DNA from: Isoetes taiwanensis | Lineage: Eukaryota > Streptophyta > Lycopodiopsida > Isoetales > Isoetaceae | Length of the DNA: 64,000 nucleotides | Direction: 5' to 3' | Assembly (NCBI GenBank): GCA_021234155.1 | Contig: JAJEKV010000071.1 | Span: 6,446,236-6,510,235 of the forward strand | Part shown: positions 55,768-64,000 of the stretch, piece after piece | Layout: each line of letters opens with the position of its first letter | Position numbering within the stretch: position 1 is the stretch's first letter | Translations under genes and position numbers: made by a program | Notes under the pieces: model-generated | What the model was told of the DNA's origin: nothing | Database searches by the model: none | The model's input: the letters and a program-made list of their open reading frames with translations, nothing else

Positions 55768-57186
55768 TAAATATGTTTTTGGGCACTCTTAGTGCTTGTT
55801 GTTTTTTTTCAATGTCTATTTTGTTTTGTCCTTAAAAATATTACTATTTCTCAAACCAAACTAGGAGGCCAAAAATGGTACCAAACAATTTTGAATGAAA
55901 GCTGAGTTCAAATTCCCCTCCAAAAATGGTGCCTAAAATATTCAAATTGTCACACTTGTCACAAATATACCAAGAAAAGGGCATTTTTAAAGGGAATTTT
56001 AGGGAATCTTTCAAAGATTTCTTTTGAAGTGCGTTTGCAGCAAATAAGTGCGTTTCATTTTAAACTTTGTTTGGAAAGCCCTGTATGCAATGCAAAACAA
56101 CAGTCACAAGGCAGAGCTGTATGCATGGGGTCACTGGGCACACTTGTTCAGGGCCTTGGTTGAGCCGGTCCTCCTCTATGGGGCAGAAGTGTGGGGCCCG
56201 GTGATATCCCTCACCACTTGGAACGATCTAGAGCAAGTACATGAAGGCCTTCTTGGCCGGGCATCGGAGGGAAATCCACGGTCCCATATCGATCTTGCTC
56301 GGGGAGACAGGCTTCCTTCCATTCTGTAGGGCTTCATTTGAACGTCCCACATTATTTACTTCGTAAGGTGGTGGCTATGGATGAAGCTTTGGCTGCCCAA
56401 CCTTGCTTTGGCAAGGGCGATGGGCCCTTGCGACTCAAAGCTTCTTTGGAAAGACAAGCAAGCCCAAAGTGGTTCTCGCGATGGAATGTGCAGCACACGA
56501 TTATGGGCAAAGGTATACACCGAAGGAACGCTTTGCCTTGAAGCAAGATTTAGATGCTTGCTTCATGGCCAAGCTTTGGGATGCAGAGGCCACTGTCACA
56601 TGTCAAGGTGGCAAATTATCGACAACAAAGTTAATCCCATGCTCACGAGGGCCCACACCACTACCGCGCACCCATCTACCCATGAAAACGCAGGAGATTG
56701 CTTCCATTCAAGACAGTGCACACCACCTCCGCATTGAGACAGGAGATGGATTCGGGGCCGCGAGGACGTCCGTCTGTCGATCTTTGTCAGTGGCGCCATT
56801 GAGGATGAAAGTCACGCCCTCCAGGGCTGTTCAGATGACGAGCATATCGGGGCTCGGTATGCTTTCGGTTAGTTGTGCCCCATCAGGCCCTCGCATGAGC
56901 TTACCGAGCACGGCCTCTGTGTAGGTTTGTTGGGATCAGACCTCAGGGGAGGTAATGGATCTGCTTGACCGCTTATGCCCCCTCGTCAGGCATTAACCTC
57001 ACCGTGCTTGTGATTATGTATATAATCGCAATGCGAGATATCAGCATCCTTATTGCTACTAAGGTTTTCCCCAAAACCCTTCAAGCGGGGTTTTTAATCC
57101 ACGTAGTAATGCTTTCGCCGCTCTCTTTTTGTACTTGGGTCCCATAGGCCAATTGGTCTCCGAAAGTGGACGATAAAATCATATTC

Positions 57187-57214
57187 TATTCTATTCTATT
57201 CTATTTTGCCATTT
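57187..57214. repeat. (TTCTA)n LINE tail
   Basis: Five-base repeats at the 3' end of the LINE, typical of non-LTR elements that end in a short microsatellite instead of poly(A). Confidence 0.75.
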
Positions 57215-57890
57215 TCGTCATTATTGGTGCAATATGAAATATTCCCTGGCAACCTCAGGAAATGGGATGCTATTTTGATGTTCATAGACAAATGTTCTTA
57301 TACGGTGAATGGTGAGCTGAATTTCCATTACACCCGCAATAAATCCAGTGAACTGATGTTTAGTTTAGGGGGCTAGGTTATTCTTGAGGGTAGTCTAGGC
57401 TTAATTTTTTTACGTATGCAGTTTATCAACCTCTATCCACGTTATTTTCCGTTTTTCTTTTTTGTTCTCCACGGCAAATTCATTCTTATATTCACATGCT
57501 ACAAAAAAATGAACAGGACTTTTTGAGCAGATCACCCAAATCCATGAGCTCGTTCTAAGTGTCCGGAACATTTCTTTGGTTTAGAACATTCTTATGGAGA
57601 TGAGCACATACTTGTTCATATGAGGGGCAGTCTTATCTATGCTTTTACAAGGAAAGAAAATTTATGTTTTAATTTATTTCAAAGACAAAGAAAGAAAATT
57701 TATGGAGGATGGGGATGTGTGTGAAACCACTTCAAAAATTAAGTTCTTTTTGACAATGCACATCTATGCAATTAGTGATGCCTTCGAATGAAAAACAAGA
57801 AATAATAGCCATGTACAGTGGTGGGGGCAGGACCCATCTTGGTGTGTTGTAAATTGTCCCATAAGCTCCGGCTTCCCGTGGACGTTAAAA
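57215..57890. other. no gene recognised
   Basis: AT-rich sequence after the LINE; nothing supported. Confidence 0.4.
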
Positions 57891-57892
57891 CC

Positions 57893-57922
57893 CATTATTA
57901 TTATTATTATTATTATTATTAA
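57893..57922. repeat. (ATT)n microsatellite
   Basis: About nine uninterrupted ATT units. Confidence 0.9.
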
Positions 57923-57947
57923 TAGGCCATCTCTACTTAGGACATCA

Positions 57948-58105
57948 TTTTTTTTAGCACGCCAGCCCAACAAAGGCAACCGCCTATCTTGCAATTCTAG
58001 CCTATCCATGTAGCATGTTCATCTCATCAAAAATTGACGTGGCGTTAAACTTTACCGTAAAATCTTATTTTTCCAAGATCTACGACTAGCAAAATTTAAA
58101 AATTG
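57948..58105. repeat. dispersed repeat Y, copy 2
   Basis: Matches 42755-42915 in the same orientation: TTTTTAGCACGCCAGCCCAA, CTTGCAATTCTAGCCTATCC, GACGTGGC, ATCTACGAC. Confidence 0.65.
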
Positions 58106-59220
58106 GCCAAAAATAGGCACGATAGATAACTCTTTGCGCCAATCCATTCTTTCAGTGCTACTGCCGCTACAGAAAGTTCGTTTGGTTCTTCGTTCTGCTA
58201 GCTTCTGCTCCATTTGTGTGTCGTACTCGAAGGGCAGGGAATTTCAGGCCTTTCTCTTGTTTTCATGGAAATTTGTATATAGACATTGCTCGCAACTTCA
58301 TGTCTATTGAAGTCTAACAAATAACATACTCTTACAAAGATGGCTAATTCAAATTAAATGGGGCAAGAACATATCAAATAATTAAGACGATATATATCTA
58401 TGAGCATATTGTTGATAATTCTAAATCCTAACCTTGGATTTCATGTTTTGTACAATCATGCAGACTTAACTAAGTTAACATCATGCTTCCAGTTGGACCC
58501 ATTCGAAAATTCTTGGCAGATTGGTGAGCTTTTACTCTATCATGCCTTTTACCATAGTAAGTGAACAATCATGCTTGGAATTTAGCATCTTGTTAGAAAT
58601 CATGCATTTTGTAAGCAACATCCACTATAAAAGCCTTGCAAATATATGATCACGTTGATAATGCTATTTTGGCTAAGAATATTTGAACCCCATCACAATA
58701 TGACATTCATCTTGGATCACAATATGACATTCTTGGACAAGAAAAACTAAAACTTAATGTCTCTTCCAATGAAAAACAAGGAATACAACACCTTGCAATC
58801 ATCTCCACCACCTACCAGATGAATGTCTTATCTCTAAACAAGCACTCGAGACAACAAATGATGACAACGCTAATGAAATTATACAACCATGATCACAAAA
58901 CGAGCAATCCAATGACCATCGAAAAGGCGACGTATGCTTTTGATGATAAGCTTGCCTTAGAATTGTTTGAAAATATTGATTTCTTTCCAGATCCGCCATG
59001 TGATGACAGTTAATACCCTTACAAACTTCAAATAAAACCTACGATAAAGATATATTGCCTAATGTGCAATAAGAACAACAAGAAATACAAAGGCAAACGA
59101 AATCGAAAGACATTATATAAACCTTTACAACACAACAAAAAATGACTACAACAACCTCGTATATTGCCCTTCCAAAACTAAGAAATACTGGTACCCTAAA
59201 CGAAGGGGCATCTTCTGAAC
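58106..59220. other. no gene recognised
   Basis: AT-rich. Overlapping 66- and 64-codon frames on opposite strands at 58799-59013, neither with a motif. A short duplication of ACAATATGACATTC lies near 58700. Confidence 0.4.
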
Positions 59221-59226
59221 TGTCTA

Positions 59227-59386
59227 AACAACATATGCTATTTTAACCATAGACAATAAATTTTAATATAATTTTGCCTTGCTATCCAATTACCTTGCGA
59301 CATCATCTAAACTATCAAAACAACATATGCTATTTCATAGACAATAAATTTCAATACAATTATCTCTTGCCATCCAATTACCTTGC
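59227..59386. repeat. direct repeat, two copies of about 70 bp
   Basis: AACAACATATGCTATTT...AGACAATAAATTT(T/C)AATA...CCAATTACCTTGC at 59227-59298 and 59319-59386. Confidence 0.8.
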
Positions 59387-59582
59387 CCTAATTTTCTTGC
59401 ATCTTTATTTTTCATGGCCTCTGGCGTGCCTTTTTGCTAGTTTTTTTTTTCTCTTAAATATTTTCTTCTTTTTGTTTTTCCTTTTTCTTTTTAAGAAGGC
59501 TTGCCTAACTTCCCCTACAACAATTCATAGAACTCTAGCCTACGATTGCCACATCATGAAGAAATGGTGTGGCGTAATACAT

Positions 59583-59650
59583 TCAAGTCGTATTTAATTA
59601 AAGTGGGACAAATCTTGAATTTTGGGACTCGGACTGAAAATGGGACTCAC
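59583..59650 (+). repeat. dispersed repeat Z, full copy
   Basis: AAGTCGTATTTAATTAAAGT, then GGGACAAATCTTGAATTTTG, then GGACTCGGACTGAAAATGGG. It is the counterpart of the inverted copy at 47700-47765. Confidence 0.85.
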
Positions 59651-59829
59651 ACACCATAAAAGAAATTTCTGAATTGATTGCTTGAATAGAATTACACATG
59701 ACACACATAGAATTGGGTTACTTGTTTTCCTCATAAATTTTACAAACCACTAGTTGAGAAAGTTTTCAAACTTTCAATATTATGCACCCTCATACAATGA
59801 TATAGCATGGAGGTTGCTCATGGCCTTGT

Positions 59830-62150
59830 CCATCTCCTTTCTTGGGATCTTGTGTGTGTTGTCTTTTTGCAATGTGAGAACTTGGATATGACCATACCAC
59901 ACACTCCACCAATTCCCTCCCTTTGAGGGTCAGCATAATTTGGCCTCCACTTCTTTCTCCCGCCAGTCAGTGTATTGCTCCTTCAAGTTGCCCTTCTTGT
60001 GCCTCCCAATGGGCTCCCAATATTGAATTTGGAATCCGTGATTAACTCCTCTCCATCGTGCATAGTGGTGGTCACATCGAGAGTGCCACCCCTAACCATA
60101 TTGGACAGTCCTCATCATCAGGCCTTACTAGCACAAAGTATCCTTCCTTGATGTCCTCAAAGGGATCCCACTCTGAGAAGATCAAACCCTTGGGGCTTTG
60201 AGGCCTTACTTCCCACAAACCACTTGGGACCCAAGTGAGCATTCTTAGACGTGCTTGCACCTTGAGAACCCTCCCATCTTGACTCTGGCAAGAACCCGTC
60301 TCTTAGCTCCCTCCCACATGGCTGTTCAGTTTCTAAGCATGTTACAACTTTCTCCCAGTACTTGATTAGGGAGTCCATTTGATTTTTCTTAAGAGTGGAG
60401 GTGTGCTTTCCATTTCGAACATCATCCCAGTGCGTTATGTAATCCTTGATGCCCTTCACCAGTTGGCTAGAGTCTTTGACTGTCTTGAAGGGAGGTAGTG
60501 GTTTTGGCTGCCCTTTAGGAATGAGAACTTCACCAAAGAACACCCCTTTGCCACAACTCGATACCTTGTACAGCATCCACAACTTGTCACCTGGTCTCCA
60601 CTTATATTGCATGATTGGTATTCCATCCCTAACCCAAAACTTGAATTGAAGTGGCTTTGTGTGTCCTGTCCAACCGTCCTTGCCATCTAGCAAGTATCCT
60701 TCTACAAATGATTTCCAATGCGAACCTCATCCATCAAGAAAGCCATTGGGTTGGGGTCAATGCAGCTCTCAAACACATCCATTAGTTCAGGGAGAGTGGT
60801 CACGTTTTCTCTCTTGAGCTTGGTGGAGAAAGTTCCAAAGAATCCATCAATATCATCATGCGTATGCCCAACCATCATGAATCCCACTTTCACAACTTTG
60901 AATACTCCCAACTTTGCCAAGTATGACATTGCCCCAAACATCCATCTATTCTTGTTTCTTTCCAAAGTTGTCCAACTGAACACATAGCTCCTCGTGCGTT
61001 GATTTTCTAGTAAGGGGAAATCATCCCAAGTCCTCCTTGATTCACTAGGCACCTTGGATGTGAGCTTTTTATCCGCCTTTGGTAACAAAGCGGTTGATCA
61101 TCCATCAAAGCCTCAAAATGGGTGCTGAAGGGGAATACCTCCTCCCTTCTATCGATCCTTTCTCTAGTGTTCTCAAGCACTTGAAAATAGAGCTCACATG
61201 GAAGTTTGGATCATCTCTCCATAGATCAAGCACAAAATGACCATATGTTCCAGTTCCATGACCATGTGTTAATACACCCATGGACTTACTTTCATCCGAA
61301 AAGCTGTTTTGACAACGCTTTTGGGTAAAGGATCTAGCTTTGGCAAGAAAGTCTTGTGTTGGTCCATCTTATCATGAATTATACACAAAAATTTGTCCTG
61401 GGTCAGCATCTCTAAAAAATGTTCTCCACCGCCAATACAACCGTCTACATGATATTTGGTCTCTTTGGTGATACGCAAATTGCTCCCTAATTGCCATTCT
61501 TTCTTTCTCTATTGCAGTTGATGCAAGTGTATCCTTGAGTTGAATGCAAGTGTTGCACTTTGAGAATGGCATGTGTTGTAGGACACTCACGTCCCGAGAA
61601 GTGAGTGCTCCATAACTTGCTGAAATGTGATTGAGAAAGAGGCCTACCTCCAGTAGTTTCTAGGATGGAGTTGACCTCCTTAAGGCACTCCCTTTTGGAT
61701 ATAGTGTTGTGGCAACACTTCTTGCACCACTTTCGCACACCGTGCTCGCTCACCTTCGACTTGTGGGGCATAGATTGAGACATGTATCTCACAAAGCTCT
61801 CGAAGACAGCAATGGCCTTTAGAGTATTTGCTCTAGGTTTCAAAGTGAGTGCATTACCATGTTGGAACAAAGTGTGCCCTTTTCTAACCTGCCCCAAGAT
61901 TCAGAAATGAAGACTTGCTCACCCCAAGAATCCATCTCAATGCTCTCATATATACCTTCATTCCCTCAATTGATATAGCAAAATTGGCCCTGCGGTTTTC
62001 ATCATATTTGGAATTCCTACACAAGGAGTAAATGAAATTAATCCTATCTTTTTGAAGCTGTCCAATGTATTGGGACCTTATCTCCAGACGAGGTCATCCA
62101 CATTGTAATGCATCAGGCAATCTAGGTTGCAACACTCTTGTCCCCTAATT
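59830..62150 (-). pseudogene. DUF7869-like (transposase-like) protein (element B)
   Basis: Minus-strand ORF in several frames. From N to C it shows a CCNLDCLMHYN Cys-rich start near 62120, CCHNTISKRECLKEVN near 61700, FSKCNTCIQLKDTL near 61560, IIHDKMDQHKTFLPKLDPLP near 61350, a diverged HGHGTGTYGHFVLDLW near 61250, ERNKNRWMFG near 60955, VVKVGFMMVGHTHDDIDGFF near 60860, FLMDEVRIG near 60730, MQYKWRPGDKLW near 60600, GYFVLVRPDDEDCPIWLG near 60110 and a Trp-rich C-terminus. The NKN and GHTHDDID boxes define the DUF7869 group; I take them as parts of an RNase-H-like active site, which is an inference. Frame changes could be introns or decay. It is better preserved than element A at 19-22 kb. 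Confidence 0.7.
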
Positions 62151-62720
62151 GCCTCCGTGTTTTCTTTGGTTGGTGCCATACTTTCCATCCTTTCTAAATA
62201 TTTGTCACTTCTAGGCCTCTTGGGCACCTTTGGTGCCTTTTATGAAAGACATAGCGTCTCTTCCTTGTGATCAAAGGATGCTCATCGACCACCAAATCTT
62301 CCACATGGCCTTGGGTGGGCCTTTGGGGTGTGTAGTTCAAGAGGGGCATTCTAGAGTATCACCATTCTTGTGTGTAATAAATCTAATTGGCCATCTCAAT
62401 CGAGCTTGGGACTCCAGCACTCGGGGAAAGCACACAATGCAATCACTAGAGCTTCCTGGGACATGATAGTATCAACTTCGATAAGAAGCTTCACAATGCC
62501 AACTCCAAGATGTTCATCTCCCCACCTCTCATCATTCACACTATCAAATGGATCAACAAGTAGTTATTATGCCCTCCAGAATACCATCCGGGTTGCAAGG
62601 GTGCAACAAAAGGCAACCCATCCTCCTCCATTGGAGCCTAGGGCAATGGCCTCCTTTGGACTTCCCTGGCTCCATTTTACTCATCTCACATGCTCCCTCG
62701 AATGAAAAAGCTCACATTAA
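62151..62720. other. no supported gene
   Basis: Two overlapping plus frames (62230-62466, 62370-62705) lie antisense to what may be the N-terminal end of element B; no domain seen. Confidence 0.3.
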
Positions 62721-62721
62721 A

Positions 62722-62936
62722 ACCATATAGCCCCAAACACCACAAATATGACCATATGAACCATATAAAACCATACAAACATATTAAATATAACCATATT
62801 AAATCATACAACCATATTAACTAAAATCATATAACCATATTAAAGCATACAACCACACTCATTCTAAACCATATGTGAACATTGTAACCATATATACCAT
62901 TGATACTATTCAACCATTGAAACCTTATTAAATACA
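62722..62936. repeat. ACCATAT-rich low-complexity sequence
   Basis: AACCATAT, AACATATTAAA and CATACAACC words repeated irregularly for about 200 bases. Confidence 0.8.
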
Positions 62937-62939
62937 TAA

Positions 62940-63369
62940 GGGGCTTTTCACACGACTAGTGTGTCTTATATTTTAAGGCATACTATTGGTCCATGTCAAC
63001 ATTTAAGAACAATTGGTTTTCACACGGAACCATATAAGACATGTCTTATTTAGGTTCGGGTAGGTTTGGATAGGTTCGGTAAAGGCAATGGAGTCTTATT
63101 TTATACCGGGGGATTTCCCCCGCCATAAAATAAGACACCACTTATTATATTCTATTTTATTCTATTGACCAATCATATTCAAAATAAAAGGTGGTCTTAT
63201 TTTGTGATGGTTTTCACACTAGTATTTGTTAGTGTCTCATTTACATAAGACACCAGAAAGTGTGAAAACAACTTATATTTGTGTGTCTTATTTTTTTTGC
63301 TTTGAGTCACAAATGATGTCTTATATGAAATGGGACAGCCATATTATAAGACATCGTGTGAAAAGGCCC
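62940..63369. mobile_element. Tourist/Harbinger-like MITE, 430 bp
   Basis: Ends GGGGCTTTTCACACGA (left) and, reversed, GGGCCTTTTCACACGA (right), with TAA on both sides (62937-62939 and 63370-63372). The interior shares AAGACATGTCTTA and CCCGCCA(T/C)AAAATAAG with the nested element at 54.6-55.8 kb, so both belong to one family. No coding capacity. Confidence 0.8.
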
Positions 63370-63372
63370 TAA

Positions 63373-63900
63373 GACAACATATATAAACATATAACTAACC
63401 CTTTCATATCTTGGCATGGCCACGCCTCTTCGTGAGGTCAAACCGTGGCCACGCCAAGAATCCGACTCGCCCGCCATGGAGGGCATGGCCTACACGTGGA
63501 CGTAAGTATATTATTGCACTTTTACCAGGTTCGGGGTGCAGCGTAATTAATCGCACCTCTTCCCCTCCCCACCATTCTTCCTCCCTGTTTTTCTCACGTC
63601 GGTCGAACTCCCTGTTTCCTTAGGGGCGCCTTTTACCGTCGAGCGATCGATCAAACCGATCGATTCAGCCATCTTATGACGGCTTTGGTCGACCGATCGG
63701 GGCGCCCAAATCCGAAGTTCTCCCTTACAGAGTTCATTGTTCGAGCGAGGGGCGCATCACCGAGAAGAAAGTGAGGCCCTTTTGTTTTTGCTTTTTAGTT
63801 TTCTGTAAGTCTTAAGTGCATTTTTCTTATATTGTTTGTTAGAGGCTCTTATTAATCCCCATTACAATTTCTACGGAAACAAATCCTTATTCACGCTTTG
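63373..63900 (+). promoter_or_regulatory. GC-richer upstream-like region
   Basis: Contains inverted GATCGATC/CCGATCGATTC and GGTCGACCGATCGG palindromes near 63640-63700 and a GTGGCCACG palindrome near 63450. It could be the promoter of a gene that starts at the right edge. No TATA box is clear. Confidence 0.25.
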
Positions 63901-63917
63901 TCAACCACTATACCCAC

Positions 63918-63962
63918 ATGGAATCGAAGTCGGAAGCCTCCTCCTCATCCCGGAAATCTTCC
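63918..63962 (+). CDS. possible first exon of a gene running off the window
   Basis: ATG at 63918 opens MESKSEASSSSRKSS and reaches GTATGT at 63961, a good splice-donor sequence. A Ser-rich N-terminus before an intron is plausible for a plant nuclear gene, but with only about 14 codons this may be chance. Confidence 0.2.
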
Positions 63963-64000
63963 GTATGTTTTGTAATATCATACCCTTTTAATCTCATTTT

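Larger units (their letters stand above)
52629..56069. mobile_element. hAT-like DNA transposon, non-autonomous, 3.44 kb
   Basis: The terminal inverted repeats CAAGGTTTAAAATGAAACGC + ACTTATTT (left) and CAAAGTTTAAAATGAAACGC + ACTTATTT (right, reversed) are 27 of 28 identical. GAAAGATTCC occurs just inside both ends. A perfect 8-bp target duplication TTTGGAAA and CAnnG termini fit the hAT superfamily. No hAT transposase (no BED finger or dimerisation domain) is seen; internal frames are short. The inside holds a palindrome array and a nested Harbinger-like element. It probably depended on a transposase made elsewhere. Confidence 0.85.
51785..57214 (+). pseudogene. LINE with reverse transcriptase, split by a hAT-like element
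   Basis: Plus-strand non-LTR retrotransposon remnant, 51785-52628 and 56070-57214. The left part has PIYKRGD, HSTIDHIFTLRTLIEDS, a shifted RKAFDLMPRDKLW, TRLEEWLFERE and the active-site box LIYADDV near 52353, then RSYKYLGIEFS near 52550. The right part continues ALYAMQNNSHKAELYAWGHW and ALVEPVLLYGAEVWGP, and ends with a 3' tail of (TTCTA)n at 57187-57214. Removing the insert with one target copy joins the two parts in one frame. Several frameshifts and stops remain. It is 5'-truncated, with no endonuclease. The wording differs from the L1-like LINE at 11-12.6 kb, so this is a different LINE lineage. Confidence 0.85.

Noticed and set aside
52629..56069. A hAT transposase gene inside the hAT-like element
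   Set aside because: I looked for BED-finger and dimerisation-type sequence on both strands; only short unrelated frames are present.
62230..62705. Plus-strand frames right of element B
   Set aside because: They overlap each other, probably lie antisense to the start of element B, and have no motif.

Overview
The window looks like intergenic, transposon-rich nuclear DNA of a land plant. Plant signals are a five-exon GDSL esterase/lipase gene with GT-AG introns, fragments of plant genes (rhamnose synthase, a PPR protein, a chloroplast-type kinase, the TRAPP subunit TRS120), a Ty3/gypsy chromovirus, L1-like LINEs and hAT/Harbinger-type DNA elements. Introns are short where a gene is complete. 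The style of the PPR fragment and the DUF7869-like ORFs would fit a seed-free plant such as a fern or lycophyte, but that is only an inference.

Layout. 0.13-4.26 kb: two long homopurine arrays, each followed by a copy of the same spacer, so the left edge is a roughly 2.2 kb tandem duplication. 4.3-6.6 kb: an unrecognised coding-like sequence in two tandem broken copies. 7.2-7.85 kb: a probable reverse-oriented LTR with a primer-binding site. 9.3 kb: a small inverted-repeat element. 10.8-12.6 kb: a 5'-truncated L1-like LINE. 15.66-16.2 kb: a fold-back element. 16.6-18.5 kb: short repeats and two copies of a promoter-like module. 18.9-22.0 kb: a decayed DUF7869-like ORF, minus strand, split by a poly(A) retroposon. 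24.0-29.5 kb: an unrecognised region dotted with palindromic AAATGGCGC-type motifs. 32.35-35.0 kb: an internally deleted chromovirus with well-preserved LTRs. 35.7-37.07 kb: the GDSL gene, the only gene in the window that reads as intact. 37-48 kb: low-copy repeats and an RHM fragment. 48.4-50.8 kb: PPR, kinase and TRS120 fragments. 51.8-57.2 kb: a LINE reverse transcriptase interrupted by a 3.4 kb hAT-like element with a perfect 8-bp target duplication; the hAT element itself holds a Harbinger-like element and a 30-bp-periodic array of 16-bp palindromes. 59.8-62.2 kb: a second DUF7869-like ORF. 62.94-63.37 kb: a second Harbinger-like MITE.

The genes do not form a pathway or operon. The window mainly records successive insertions: LINE, then hAT inside it, then Harbinger inside the hAT; and DUF7869 ORF, then retroposon inside it. 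The strongest functional call is the GDSL enzyme, a predicted secreted hydrolase with all SGNH residues. The most unusual non-coding signal is the palindrome array at 53.9-54.3 kb.
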